Positions 1-6,286 of a stretch of 15,400 nucleotides of DNA are shown one piece after another. Each line of letters starts with the position of its first letter. The stretch's first letter is position 1. The notes under the pieces were generated by a model. The model was not told where the DNA came from and did not search any database. It saw nothing but the letters and a program-made list of their open reading frames with translations. This stretch comes from Thermoplasmatota archaeon (GTDB lineage: Archaea; Thermoplasmatota; Thermoplasmata; GCA-020350865; JAUVCJ01), in the NCBI GenBank assembly GCA_030595765.1, contig JAUVCJ010000028.1, positions 1 to 15,400 on the forward strand, read 5' to 3'. The position numbers and the translations under genes are program-made.

Positions 1-719
1 CCACCCACCCCCGTCACATCTCCCTATCAATCCGCGAGAAGCTTGTTGCTGGCTTGCGGGCTGGCATAACATCCGAGGCCGGTCTTATTGCGCATGGACG
101 TGGTGAGGCCTTCGATTATATGTTGGGGGAGAGGACGACACGGGTTGCGTTGCGGGCGATCGATGTGGCAGCAGTTCGGTTGGTGCTGGCTAAGAGCCCG
201 GTGGTGTCTGTCAATGGCAATGTGGCTGCGCTGGTGCCGGACGAGATAGTTGAGCTTGCTGGGGTTGTGGATGCAGGGCTGGAGGTCAATATATTTCATT
301 ATTCGGCTGAGAGGTTGGAGAGGATGGCTGCTCATCTGATTGGGTGTGGAGCTGAAGAGGTGCTGGGGCTGGAGCCGGATTCTCGGATACCGGGGCTGGA
401 TCATAATCGGGCGAACTGCTGTTCGGCTGGGATATATGGAGCTGATGTGGTTCTGGTGCCGCTTGAGGACGGGGACAGGGCTGAGGCGCTGGTCGGGATG
501 GGTAAGACCGTTATTACCATTGATCTGAATCCGCTGTCTCGGACTGCAAAGACCTGTTCAGTTACTATTGTTGATAACCTGGTAAGAGCAATTCCTTTGT
601 TGGTTGAGAGGGTGAAGGTGTTCAAGGAAAAGATGCTGGCTGAAGGGTTTGATGTTCTGAAGAACTTTGATAATCAGGCCAACCTGGATGAGTCTCTGAG
701 GTTGATGACCCCAAAATGA
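1..719 (+). CDS. 4-phosphopantoate--beta-alanine ligase (phosphopantothenate synthetase), 5' end outside the window
   Basis: This is the archaeal enzyme that joins 4-phosphopantoate to beta-alanine using ATP, giving 4'-phosphopantothenate for coenzyme A synthesis; with pantoate kinase it replaces the bacterial PanC/PanK route. The frame is already open from base 3 and reads HPRHISLSIREKLVAGL before a TTG at 54, so the TTG is an internal Leu codon and the true start lies upstream. Recognition rests on the family's N-terminal signature (SEAGLIAHGRGEAFDY, about residue 24 of the visible part), the conserved VNGN and NIFHYS stretches, the DHNRANC segment and the DLNPLSRTA segment. Only a short N-terminal piece seems missing, since the family is about 250-270 residues long. 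The gene converges on the PIN-domain gene, with 55 bases between the two stops. The family call is from memory of the sequence and is confident. Confidence 0.9.
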   Translation, partial: THPRHISLSIREKLVAGLRAGITSEAGLIAHGRGEAFDYMLGERTTRVALRAIDVAAVRLVLAKSPVVSVNGNVAALVPDEIVELAGVVDAGLEVNIFHYSAERLERMAAHLIGCGAEEVLGLEPDSRIPGLDHNRANCCSAGIYGADVVLVPLEDGDRAEALVGMGKTVITIDLNPLSRTAKTCSVTIVDNLVRAIPLLVERVKVFKEKMLAEGFDVLKNFDNQANLDESLRLMTPK

Positions 720-725
720 GCTGCT

Positions 726-739
726 GATCTTTTTAGATC
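726..739. terminator. weak inverted repeat with T-run between convergent genes
   Basis: GATCT and AGATC flank a TTTT loop, seven bases after the ligase stop, which gives a T-rich stretch on the + strand. Archaeal termination often needs only a T-rich tract, so this could end the ligase transcript. The stem is only 5 bp, so the call is weak. Confidence 0.3.
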
Positions 740-774
740 TATGGAAAGGCCAATAAGAGGGCTTGGAAGTATAT

Positions 775-1143
775 TTAGAACTCTTCGATGACAAGATGGT
801 TCCGGCCTTTGAGGGTGGCGACCCTGAGGCCTTCGCTCTTTGCTCTTGCGCACAGTTCCTTGTCGTTGGTGACAAGAACTGCATTCAGCTTTACAGCGCA
901 CTCCAGAATGGCATCGTCGCCAGCACCAGAACTGGGAGCTTCGGGGTATTTGGCAGCGAGCTTCCTTGCGGCCCTGGCCTGCGGCTCCGAAGTGTCCCAT
1001 AGCTCATCTAGAACTGCGCTGGGGACCATTGTCTTGCAATCGCCAAGAAGTCTCTGAAGCTCAAGGTCAATGTTGATCTTGAACTGAAAAGGCATCATCA
1101 ATGAATTAGCGTCAAGTATTACGGTTTGGACCAAGAACATCAC
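775..1143 (-). CDS. PIN-domain ribonuclease-like protein (Fcf1/Utp23-type, COG1412)
   Basis: A 122-residue single PIN domain. Acidic residues expected to bind catalytic metal are visible: D11 (ILDANS), E47 (LDELWD), D76/D77 (GAGDDAI) and D94 (VTNDKEL). The family includes archaeal relatives of the eukaryotic rRNA-processing factor Fcf1. It commonly sits next to aIF2-gamma and S6e, which argues for a role in rRNA maturation rather than as a toxin, and no antitoxin gene lies beside it. The GTG at 1143 is followed directly by an ATG at 1140, and either could start the protein. It lies 35 bases after the aIF2-gamma stop on the same strand and is presumably the last gene of that operon. In many archaea RNA polymerase subunit genes follow here; in this window the operon ends instead. 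PIN assignment is confident; nuclease activity is inferred. Confidence 0.85.
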   Translation of the reverse strand: MMFLVQTVILDANSLMMPFQFKINIDLELQRLLGDCKTMVPSAVLDELWDTSEPQARAARKLAAKYPEAPSSGAGDDAILECAVKLNAVLVTNDKELCARAKSEGLRVATLKGRNHLVIEEF

Positions 1144-1178
1144 CCAATATCAGATAAGTTGCAGATGACAAGATCGCA

Positions 1179-2417
1179 TTAGCCAAGGATGCCGTAGCCT
1201 ATCAGGCGCCATTTGGAGCCGAATCGCCTGCTGATGGCAATTCTCTGTCCAACTTCAGCGCATATCGGAATCTTAAGCGATACCTCGGCCTTGCTTGTTC
1301 TGGCACTGGTCACGATCCCCACGGTTGTGCTGGTCCCGACATTGAGCATCAGTGGTTCGCTGGTCTTGATATCATCCACTTTCAGGTCATCGTGACTGCC
1401 AACAACGTTATCCAGCAGATGCAATGTCATGCTGCATGATTCCCAAACCGGTGGCAGGGTGCCAGGCAGGGCTATTATCTTTCCAGTAAGTGAATCGGAC
1501 TTTGTCAGGGCAGGGTCTAGATTGGTACCAATGGCTGCAAGTCCACCAGGCTTTACCTCGTCCTGGCTTTTGCCGCCTGTAAAAATTGAGGTGATGGTGG
1601 TCTGAATGTTCTCCCACTCTATCTTTCCCCCTCCCATGTCGTTCTTGAAACCAGGAGCGATCTCTATCTCGTCCCCGACCTTGAATGCGCCCTGGGTTAG
1701 TGTGCCGCCTATCACTCCTCCTCTGAGGTCTTTGGGCTTCACACCGGGGTTGTTAACATCAAATGACCTGGCAACGAACATCCTACCAGGGAGGTCCGTT
1801 TTCATTTTAGGAGTGGGAATGTGCTCTTCAATGGCCTGGATAAGAACATCAAGGTTAGCGTCGTGGTGGGCGGACACTGGGATGATGGGCACTGACCTTC
1901 CCAGAGCATTTCTTATGAAATCATCAATCTCTTTATGGTTTGCAATAATGCCTTCCCTATCCACAATGTCTATCTTGTTCTGAACCACTATGATGTTGTC
2001 AATGCCAGAGGTCTGGAGACCCATGAGGTGCTCTTTTGTCTGGGTTTGAGGGCATTTCTCGTTGGCAGCAATTAATAGAAGTGCTCCGTCCATCAGAGCC
2101 GCTCCAGATAACATGGTAGCCATTAGTGTCTCGTGGCCAGGGGAGTCAACAAAGGAAACAGCCCTCAGAAACTCGGTCTTTGAGCCGTCCACAGGGCATT
2201 TTTCTTTGACAGTATAGCATTCGGGATCGTCGCATTTCTTACATTTATAAAAAGCTGTATCAGCGTATCCAAGCCGTATGGATATGCCTCTTTTGATCTC
2301 TTCAGAATGAGTATCGGTCCAGACACCGCTAAGAGCCTTTGTAAGACTGGTCTTTCCATGATCCACATGGCCGACCATTCCAATGTTCACTTCAGGCTGG
2401 ACCTTCTTCTTCATCAT
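1179..2417 (-). CDS. eif2g: translation initiation factor aIF2, gamma subunit (GTPase)
   Basis: The 412-residue GTPase subunit of archaeal initiation factor 2, which with alpha and beta subunits (not in this window) carries initiator Met-tRNA to the small ribosomal subunit. Visible GTPase motifs are GHVDHGKT (16-23), the switch I region (KRGISIRLGY, 42-51), DSPGH (91-95) and NKID (147-150). A zinc knuckle typical of the gamma subunit, and absent from EF-Tu, is formed by C59, C62, C67 and C74. Two beta-barrel domains follow from about residue 205. Length is usual for the family. The start ATG (2417-2415) overlaps the S6e stop in an ATGA arrangement, suggesting translational coupling; a second ATG follows immediately. 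The S6e/aIF2-gamma/PIN order is a conserved archaeal translation cluster. Confidence 0.97.
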   Translation of the reverse strand: MMKKKVQPEVNIGMVGHVDHGKTSLTKALSGVWTDTHSEEIKRGISIRLGYADTAFYKCKKCDDPECYTVKEKCPVDGSKTEFLRAVSFVDSPGHETLMATMLSGAALMDGALLLIAANEKCPQTQTKEHLMGLQTSGIDNIIVVQNKIDIVDREGIIANHKEIDDFIRNALGRSVPIIPVSAHHDANLDVLIQAIEEHIPTPKMKTDLPGRMFVARSFDVNNPGVKPKDLRGGVIGGTLTQGAFKVGDEIEIAPGFKNDMGGGKIEWENIQTTITSIFTGGKSQDEVKPGGLAAIGTNLDPALTKSDSLTGKIIALPGTLPPVWESCSMTLHLLDNVVGSHDDLKVDDIKTSEPLMLNVGTSTTVGIVTSARTSKAEVSLKIPICAEVGQRIAISRRFGSKWRLIGYGILG

Positions 2418-2827
2418 TTAGCCTCTTTCCCATCCTTGCTCTCGCTTCCCTCGTTAAGAAGGTCGCTAATGGCCTTAGGACCTTGAGCTGTGATCTTCAT
2501 GTTTATCTGAACAATGTCAGGGGAGATCATGTCGCCTCTCATGGTCTTTCTTTTCCTTGTTCCCTTGTGGGTAGGTCTAAAGCCAACACTCTTGCTTACA
2601 AGTACCTTCTGGCGCTTGGTTCCATGGATGTCATTTCTCATCGGAATTCCGTCCTTGTCGGAACCTCCGGTAATGACCAGCTTGTATCCTGGAAGGCCAA
2701 CGAATATACCATCGACTTCATCGCCTATGTGTTTGGCTAAGAGCGAATTAGCATGGTGTCCCTCTACTGGGATCGGATATGTCTTGTTATCCTTTGGATT
2801 GGAGATTACTGCCTTGAATTCAACCAT
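2414..2827 (-). CDS. rps6e: 30S ribosomal protein S6e
   Basis: A 137-residue S6e, a small-subunit protein found in archaea and eukaryotes. It has the conserved opening MVEFKAVISNPKDNKTY, the GFPGY-like segment GLPGYKLVITGGSDKDG (44-60) and the basic core RNDIHGTKRQKVLVS and FRPTHKGTRKRKTMRG (64-98). The frame stays open upstream to 3097, but the ATG at 2827 is the start: it begins the conserved family sequence, has a GGAGG-type Shine-Dalgarno sequence a few bases upstream (GGGAGGCC, 2832-2839 on the minus strand), and the only good TATA box lies between it and the upstream in-frame codons. It is the first gene of the S6e/aIF2-gamma/PIN operon. The short acidic C-terminal tail (SESKDGKEAK) is lineage-variable. 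Confidence 0.96.
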   Translation of the reverse strand: MVEFKAVISNPKDNKTYPIPVEGHHANSLLAKHIGDEVDGIFVGLPGYKLVITGGSDKDGIPMRNDIHGTKRQKVLVSKSVGFRPTHKGTRKRKTMRGDMISPDIVQINMKITAQGPKAISDLLNEGSESKDGKEAK

Positions 2828-3136
2828 TAGAAGGCCTCCCTTGGGTTTGCGTCCCCCCACACCATTCATTCCTATATAAAGTCTACTACATACTGGGGGG
2901 CTCCAAAAAATACAATAAATGGCTCTAGCCTCTGCCTGCACCCGGATCTCAACAGCATAAAATGGCCTACTTGATGTTAGGCACAAGCAATGTACATTGG
3001 GGTTGGACATTCGGGGTTTGGCATCTAAATATGGAAGTGTGCATCTGAAGAGGATGAGCACAAACTTAATTATTCTCCGAAACATTACTGGTGGCATCAG
3101 GGGTCGTCGATACGCACCCCCGGGGGGAAATTACCG
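2828..3136. other. divergent intergenic region between S6e and the coiled-coil/zinc-ribbon gene
   Basis: 309 bases without a gene. It holds the S6e TATA box (2873-2880, minus) and a weak TATA-like TTAATTAT at 3066-3073 (plus), which would place a transcript start near 3095, about 40 bases before the next gene. A CCCCCGGGGG palindrome at 3117-3126 overlaps the presumed ribosome-binding site of that gene. No tRNA-like T-arm or other RNA gene was recognised on either strand. Confidence 0.5.
2873..2880 (-). promoter_or_regulatory. TATA box of the S6e/aIF2-gamma operon
   Basis: On the minus strand this reads TTTATATA, a near-consensus archaeal box A. A transcript starting about 25 bases downstream (near 2850) would leave a leader of about 20 bases containing the GGGAGG ribosome-binding site. 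This also rules out in-frame starts beyond 2827. Confidence 0.75.
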
Positions 3137-4852
3137 ATGGACGAACAGAACCAGGCAATGAACAGCGCCGATGACACGCCTCTTTGGGAGATACTCAAGA
3201 AGGCAGAGAGCCAGCTCAATGACAAGAAACAGCAATACGCTGATATGGATAGCAAGCTGGATGAGCGCGAGAACGCCCTCACTGAGAAGGAGGAAACTCT
3301 TTCTGGTAGAGAGACGGACATCTCTGGAAGAGAAGAAGGCATCGGAGACAGAGAGCGCTCTATTGAGGAAAAGACCCAGGCACATGAAAAAGAGGTGCAG
3401 GAGTTCCAGACCAAACGCGATGAGCTGCTTAAGCGCGAGCTGGATGTTATAGCCAAGGAGGAAGGGGCCCTGACCCTGGACAAGGACAACATCGAGAAAG
3501 AGACCGAGCTTGTAAAAAAGAAGGAAGAGCTCATGGAGCGTGAGAGAACAGTAATCGCCAGGGAGGAACGCCTGAACCAGCTGGAGGATGAGGTTCGTAA
3601 GCGTAAAGAAGACCTATTGTCACAGCCCTCCATCACCCCTCCTGCTGAGCCTCAAAATGAGGACCCAAGCCCAAATGATCCTAAATTGGATGGGGAAGAA
3701 CCCACAGATGGTAGCTCAACGGATGGAGCTTCCGATGATGATCCTACAACTGACAACCCAATGGACAATACCCATGACAGTGAGATTTCAGTGGAGAGCC
3801 CAATGGATGGAGCAACTGATGATGGTCCCAAGGACGAGAGCTCCGATGCTGGACCTGCATATGAAAGCCCAATGGAAGTAGCCTCAATCATTGAGAATGG
3901 TGGCGACGGCCAGGATGATGCGATTCAGAGCGAGGTGAACCAGGGTGCCGATGAGGAACATCAAGGGGAATTACAAGGCCAAATTATCGATGCGCCTGCG
4001 CTTGATGAATTTGACCACGGCATCAATCCTGCTGACCTTCAACCTGATAGCCAGTCCAATGAGCCTGGAATGGATGATCATGCTGACCCCATCCCTCCTG
4101 ATTTTGGTGTGATAGACCCTTCTGAACAAACGAAAAACATGGAGTCACCAGACCCGCAGGATCCCACCAATATTAATGCTCCAACCCCTCCTGAAGAAGG
4201 ATCTGGGCCTGATCTATCAATGCCTGACTCCTCTGAACAGGACATGAGCGGGGATGATGAGCAGGGTTCCAGCTTTGCCAAGTCCCTGAGAAGGAGGCGA
4301 GAGGTTATGGGTTCAGGAGACCTCGATACTAAAAGCGAAGGTGAACCGACTCCAGATGAGCCCCTACAGTTCGGTTCCATGGACGATGTGCCTCAAATGC
4401 AAGATGAAGCACAAGGGAATGACGAACCGCCTAGGGAAGACCACCTTTCGATGCCTGAAGAACCAGATTCATCTGAGCATGGGGACGAGCCCAATAAGCC
4501 AGATAATATTTCCCAAGATGGTTTCGGAGACCAACCAGAGGGCAATCAACCCGGAGACGACCACTCTGGAGAGGAGCACTCTGGAGACAACCCCACTGGA
4601 GATGAGCACTCTGGAGACGACCCCACTGGAGATGAGCAACCCGGAGACGACCAAACTGGGGATGAGCAACCCGGAGACGACCACACTGGAGGTGAGCAAT
4701 CCGGAGATGGCGACCCAGGAGACGGCCATTCAGGAAATGACCAGCCCAGTGTACCAGCTCCTTCAGAGCCTGAGATGTGCATGAGCTGTGGAAGCGATAT
4801 GGAGTGGCAGAACGGCAAATGGTTCTGTACATCCTGTAAGAAATACCGTTAA
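3137..4852 (+). CDS. coiled-coil protein with long acidic disordered region and C-terminal zinc ribbon
   Basis: Function not recognised. The 571 residues have three parts. Residues ~15-165 are a charged coiled coil with hydrophobic residues at strict 7-residue spacing (L41, L48, L55, I62, I69, I76) and the repeated style LTEKEET / LSGRETD / ISGREEG. Residues ~166-540 are very acidic and rich in D, E, P, S, G and N, with almost no predicted structure. Toward the end come thirteen copies of a 5-residue G-D-(D/E)-x-(S/T/P) repeat (4553-4747). The last 25 residues form a zinc ribbon with C548-x2-C551 and C564-x2-C567. There is no signal peptide or membrane helix, so the protein is probably cytosolic. 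The ATG at 3137 is preceded by GGGGGG (3122-3127), a usable ribosome-binding site. It may be a scaffold or nucleic-acid-associated protein, but nothing in the sequence fixes a partner. Confidence 0.8.
   Translation: MDEQNQAMNSADDTPLWEILKKAESQLNDKKQQYADMDSKLDERENALTEKEETLSGRETDISGREEGIGDRERSIEEKTQAHEKEVQEFQTKRDELLKRELDVIAKEEGALTLDKDNIEKETELVKKKEELMERERTVIAREERLNQLEDEVRKRKEDLLSQPSITPPAEPQNEDPSPNDPKLDGEEPTDGSSTDGASDDDPTTDNPMDNTHDSEISVESPMDGATDDGPKDESSDAGPAYESPMEVASIIENGGDGQDDAIQSEVNQGADEEHQGELQGQIIDAPALDEFDHGINPADLQPDSQSNEPGMDDHADPIPPDFGVIDPSEQTKNMESPDPQDPTNINAPTPPEEGSGPDLSMPDSSEQDMSGDDEQGSSFAKSLRRRREVMGSGDLDTKSEGEPTPDEPLQFGSMDDVPQMQDEAQGNDEPPREDHLSMPEEPDSSEHGDEPNKPDNISQDGFGDQPEGNQPGDDHSGEEHSGDNPTGDEHSGDDPTGDEQPGDDQTGDEQPGDDHTGGEQSGDGDPGDGHSGNDQPSVPAPSEPEMCMSCGSDMEWQNGKWFCTSCKKYR
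4553..4747 (+). repeat. 15-bp tandem repeat, 13 copies, coding for GD(D/E)x(S/T/P)
   Basis: Thirteen contiguous 15-base units in frame with the coiled-coil/zinc-ribbon gene, each starting with a Gly codon (GGA, GGG or GGT). Neighbouring units often pair into 30-base blocks (GDDPT-GDEQP, GDDQT-GDEQP, GDDHT-GGEQS). DNA identity between units is high in the middle and falls at the 3' end, as expected of a slippage-expanded array that is decaying. Confidence 0.9.
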
Positions 4853-4898
4853 GCTTGATGCCCAGAGCAGGTCAAATATAGATCGGTCCAAGGCCAAG

Positions 4899-4907
4899 CT
4901 TTTTAAG
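4899..4907 (+). promoter_or_regulatory. TATA box for the small protein/methyltransferase unit
   Basis: CTTTTTAAG resembles box A. A start about 25 bases downstream falls near 4928, after the GTG at 4920 and ATG at 4923 but before the ATG at 4941, so it decides the start of the next gene. Confidence 0.55.
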
Positions 4908-4940
4908 CCCTAACTTGCTGTGATGATTCAGGTGAGTTGC

Positions 4941-5168
4941 ATGATAACCTATGTCACCGTAATGGTAAGCAGTGAAGGGGCGAAGGTGTCCGAGGTTTCC
5001 AAGACCCTTAGCGAGCTTGGATTCGATACAACCCTTGGGAACTATGATTATACATTTGATTGGGGTAGCGAAGAGGTGGAGAAGCAACGGTTACTTGACT
5101 TCATTGACAAGGTTCAGGATCGGCTGAATGGAATGCAGGTCAACCTTTATTTCTCGACAATGGACTAA
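4941..5168 (+). CDS. small protein of unknown function, possible ferredoxin-like fold
   Basis: A 75-residue protein I do not recognise. The pattern of hydrophobic and amphipathic stretches suggests strand (ITYVTVMVSS), helix (KVSEVSKTLSELG), a strand or two (FDTTLGNYDYTFDWG), helix (EVEKQRLLDFIDKVQDRL) and strand (VNLYFSTM). That is close to a beta-alpha-beta-beta-alpha-beta sandwich as in ACT-like or other small regulatory domains. The frame is open from 4920, but ATG 4941 is preferred: a GGTGAG Shine-Dalgarno sequence (4931-4936) lies four bases upstream, and the TATA box at 4899-4907 puts the transcript start after the earlier codons. The methyltransferase gene begins 25 bases after its stop and is likely co-transcribed. 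Confidence 0.65.
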   Translation: MITYVTVMVSSEGAKVSEVSKTLSELGFDTTLGNYDYTFDWGSEEVEKQRLLDFIDKVQDRLNGMQVNLYFSTMD

Positions 5169-5193
5169 ACATCCACTAACCAGACCACTCTGA

Positions 5194-5778
5194 ATGATTC
5201 AAATGCCTCATATTTTCTCACACCTTAGGCACGAGACCCTTGAAAGCGAGACAAGACTTGATACCCAGCCTGCCGCCTCTATCATAACTGGCATGGGTCT
5301 TAAAGGCACTGAACTCATTCTGGACGTAGGAGCAGGCATTGGCTATGTTTCACTGCCGCTTGCCAGGGATTTTCAACAGTCCACAGTGTTCTCAATGGAT
5401 CTCCAGCACGAGATGTCCATGCTTCTCCATTCTAGAATTATGGAAACTGGTCTAGATAACGTGAGTGGTATTACTGGCACGGTTCATACAATCCCATTCC
5501 AGCCTGGCTCCATGGACGTTGTGTTTATGGTAAACGTTTTCCATGAGCTTGAAGACCTTCCAAAGGCCATGAGCGAGATAAGAAGAATACTACGGCCAGG
5601 TGGGACATTTTGGGTGGTGGACTTCCAGAAGATAAACGGCTCCTTTGGCCCTCCGATTGAGGAGAGATTCTCTCCTGTTGAGGTTGAGCAACTGGTAAAG
5701 GATGCCTCCCCCTCCATGAGCCTGGCTCAGAGGCATGAGCATCACGAATGGTATCAGCTAGGGTTCAGACGAGATTGA
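5194..5778 (+). CDS. class I SAM-dependent methyltransferase
   Basis: A 194-residue Rossmann-fold methyltransferase of the Methyltransf_11/25 type. Motif I is LILDVGAGIGYVS, with the glycine-rich loop D44-G50. The acidic residue at the end of strand 2 that would bind the ribose of S-adenosylmethionine is D69 (FSMDL). The post-motif region PFQPGSMDVVFMVNVFHEL (101-119) and the typical RRILRPGG turn (130-137) follow. The substrate cannot be told; the C-terminal part is short, with a His-rich end (HEHHEWYQLGF). There are two possible starts, ATG 5194 and ATG 5203, and no clear Shine-Dalgarno sequence. Being 25 bases behind the small unknown gene, it is probably in the same transcript. Confidence 0.85.
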   Translation: MIQMPHIFSHLRHETLESETRLDTQPAASIITGMGLKGTELILDVGAGIGYVSLPLARDFQQSTVFSMDLQHEMSMLLHSRIMETGLDNVSGITGTVHTIPFQPGSMDVVFMVNVFHELEDLPKAMSEIRRILRPGGTFWVVDFQKINGSFGPPIEERFSPVEVEQLVKDASPSMSLAQRHEHHEWYQLGFRRD

Positions 5779-5841
5779 ACACCCAAAATTAAGCCAAAGC
5801 GAATTGAAAACCAAGAGATTAGCTGAAATGGAGCTATGAAT

Positions 5842-6219
5842 ATGACTGAAGAAGGCGGATCAAACAGCGATGCCATGCCAAATGACAGAGTGTCACAAGC
5901 CCCGATCGAGGTGGATGACTCGACCATTGATGAGGCGATCATTTCCCATCCTCGACTTGTGGTGGACTGTTGGGCACCATGGTGTGCACCCTGCAGAGCG
6001 ATGTCTCCTATTATCGACGAGCTTGCAGTGGAGCAGGCAGGCAGTGTAAAGTTTGCCAAGCTCAACCTTGACCTGAACCAGGCAACTGCCATGCGTTTTG
6101 GAGTTATGAGCATACCAACTCTTCTTTTCTTCAAGGAAGGGCAGCTGGAGGACATTGCAGTAGGCGCTCTTTCAAGAAACCAGATAGAGTTCTACTTGAA
6201 CGCTCTTAAGAGCAGCTAG
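5842..6219 (+). CDS. thioredoxin
   Basis: A cytosolic thioredoxin that would reduce protein disulfides or pass electrons from a thioredoxin reductase (not in this window). The active site is WCAPC, in the context VVDCWAPWCAPCRAMSPII, and the cis-proline loop SIPTLLFF follows about 40 residues later. The domain is complete for the family and preceded by about 20 acidic/polar residues with no signal peptide. Both ATG 5836 and ATG 5842 are in frame; 5842 is preferred because GGAG at 5830-5833 is then 8 bases away instead of 2. The active site has Ala-Pro between the cysteines rather than the usual Gly-Pro, which is a common variant. It lies 63 bases after the methyltransferase and may be co-transcribed or use a weak AT-rich promoter near 5784-5795. 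Confidence 0.93.
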   Translation: MTEEGGSNSDAMPNDRVSQAPIEVDDSTIDEAIISHPRLVVDCWAPWCAPCRAMSPIIDELAVEQAGSVKFAKLNLDLNQATAMRFGVMSIPTLLFFKEGQLEDIAVGALSRNQIEFYLNALKSS

Positions 6220-6232
6220 GGCTAGAAAGGCC

Positions 6233-6283
6233 GGGAGCATGATCGTCAGGCTCCCATTGCATCGTGTTCTTTCCTTTGTTTTG
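6233..6283 (+). terminator. hairpin plus T-rich tract between convergent genes
   Basis: GGGAGC (6233-6238) pairs with GCTCCC (6250-6255) across an 11-base loop, and a T-rich tract (6264-6283) follows. This lies 13 bases past the thioredoxin stop and just before the end of the convergent surface-protein gene, so it fits termination of the thioredoxin transcript. Confidence 0.45.
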
Positions 6284-6286
6284 CAC

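Noticed and set aside
54..719. Starting the ligase gene at the TTG at 54
   Set aside because: The frame is open from base 3 and the upstream residues (HPRHISLSIREKLV) match the family, so the gene is cut by the window edge and TTG is an internal codon.
775..1143. VapC toxin of a toxin-antitoxin pair
   Set aside because: No small antitoxin gene lies beside it and its place in the S6e/aIF2-gamma operon fits the Fcf1-like housekeeping family.
2881..3062. tRNA or other structured RNA in the S6e upstream region
   Set aside because: No T-arm consensus, acceptor stem pairing or conserved RNA motif was found on either strand.
2828..3097. N-terminal extension of S6e by 90 residues
   Set aside because: The family begins at MVEFKAV, a Shine-Dalgarno sequence precedes ATG 2827, and the TATA box lies within the proposed extension.
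3097..3636. Ser-rich open frame on the minus strand across the coiled-coil gene
   Set aside because: Composition (runs of S, L, F) is what the complement of a Glu/Lys/Arg-rich coiled coil gives; no ribosome site or family match.
4546..4818. Ser/Pro repeat frames on the minus strand across the 15-bp array
   Set aside because: They are the complement of the GDD-type tandem repeat and stay open only because of its periodicity.
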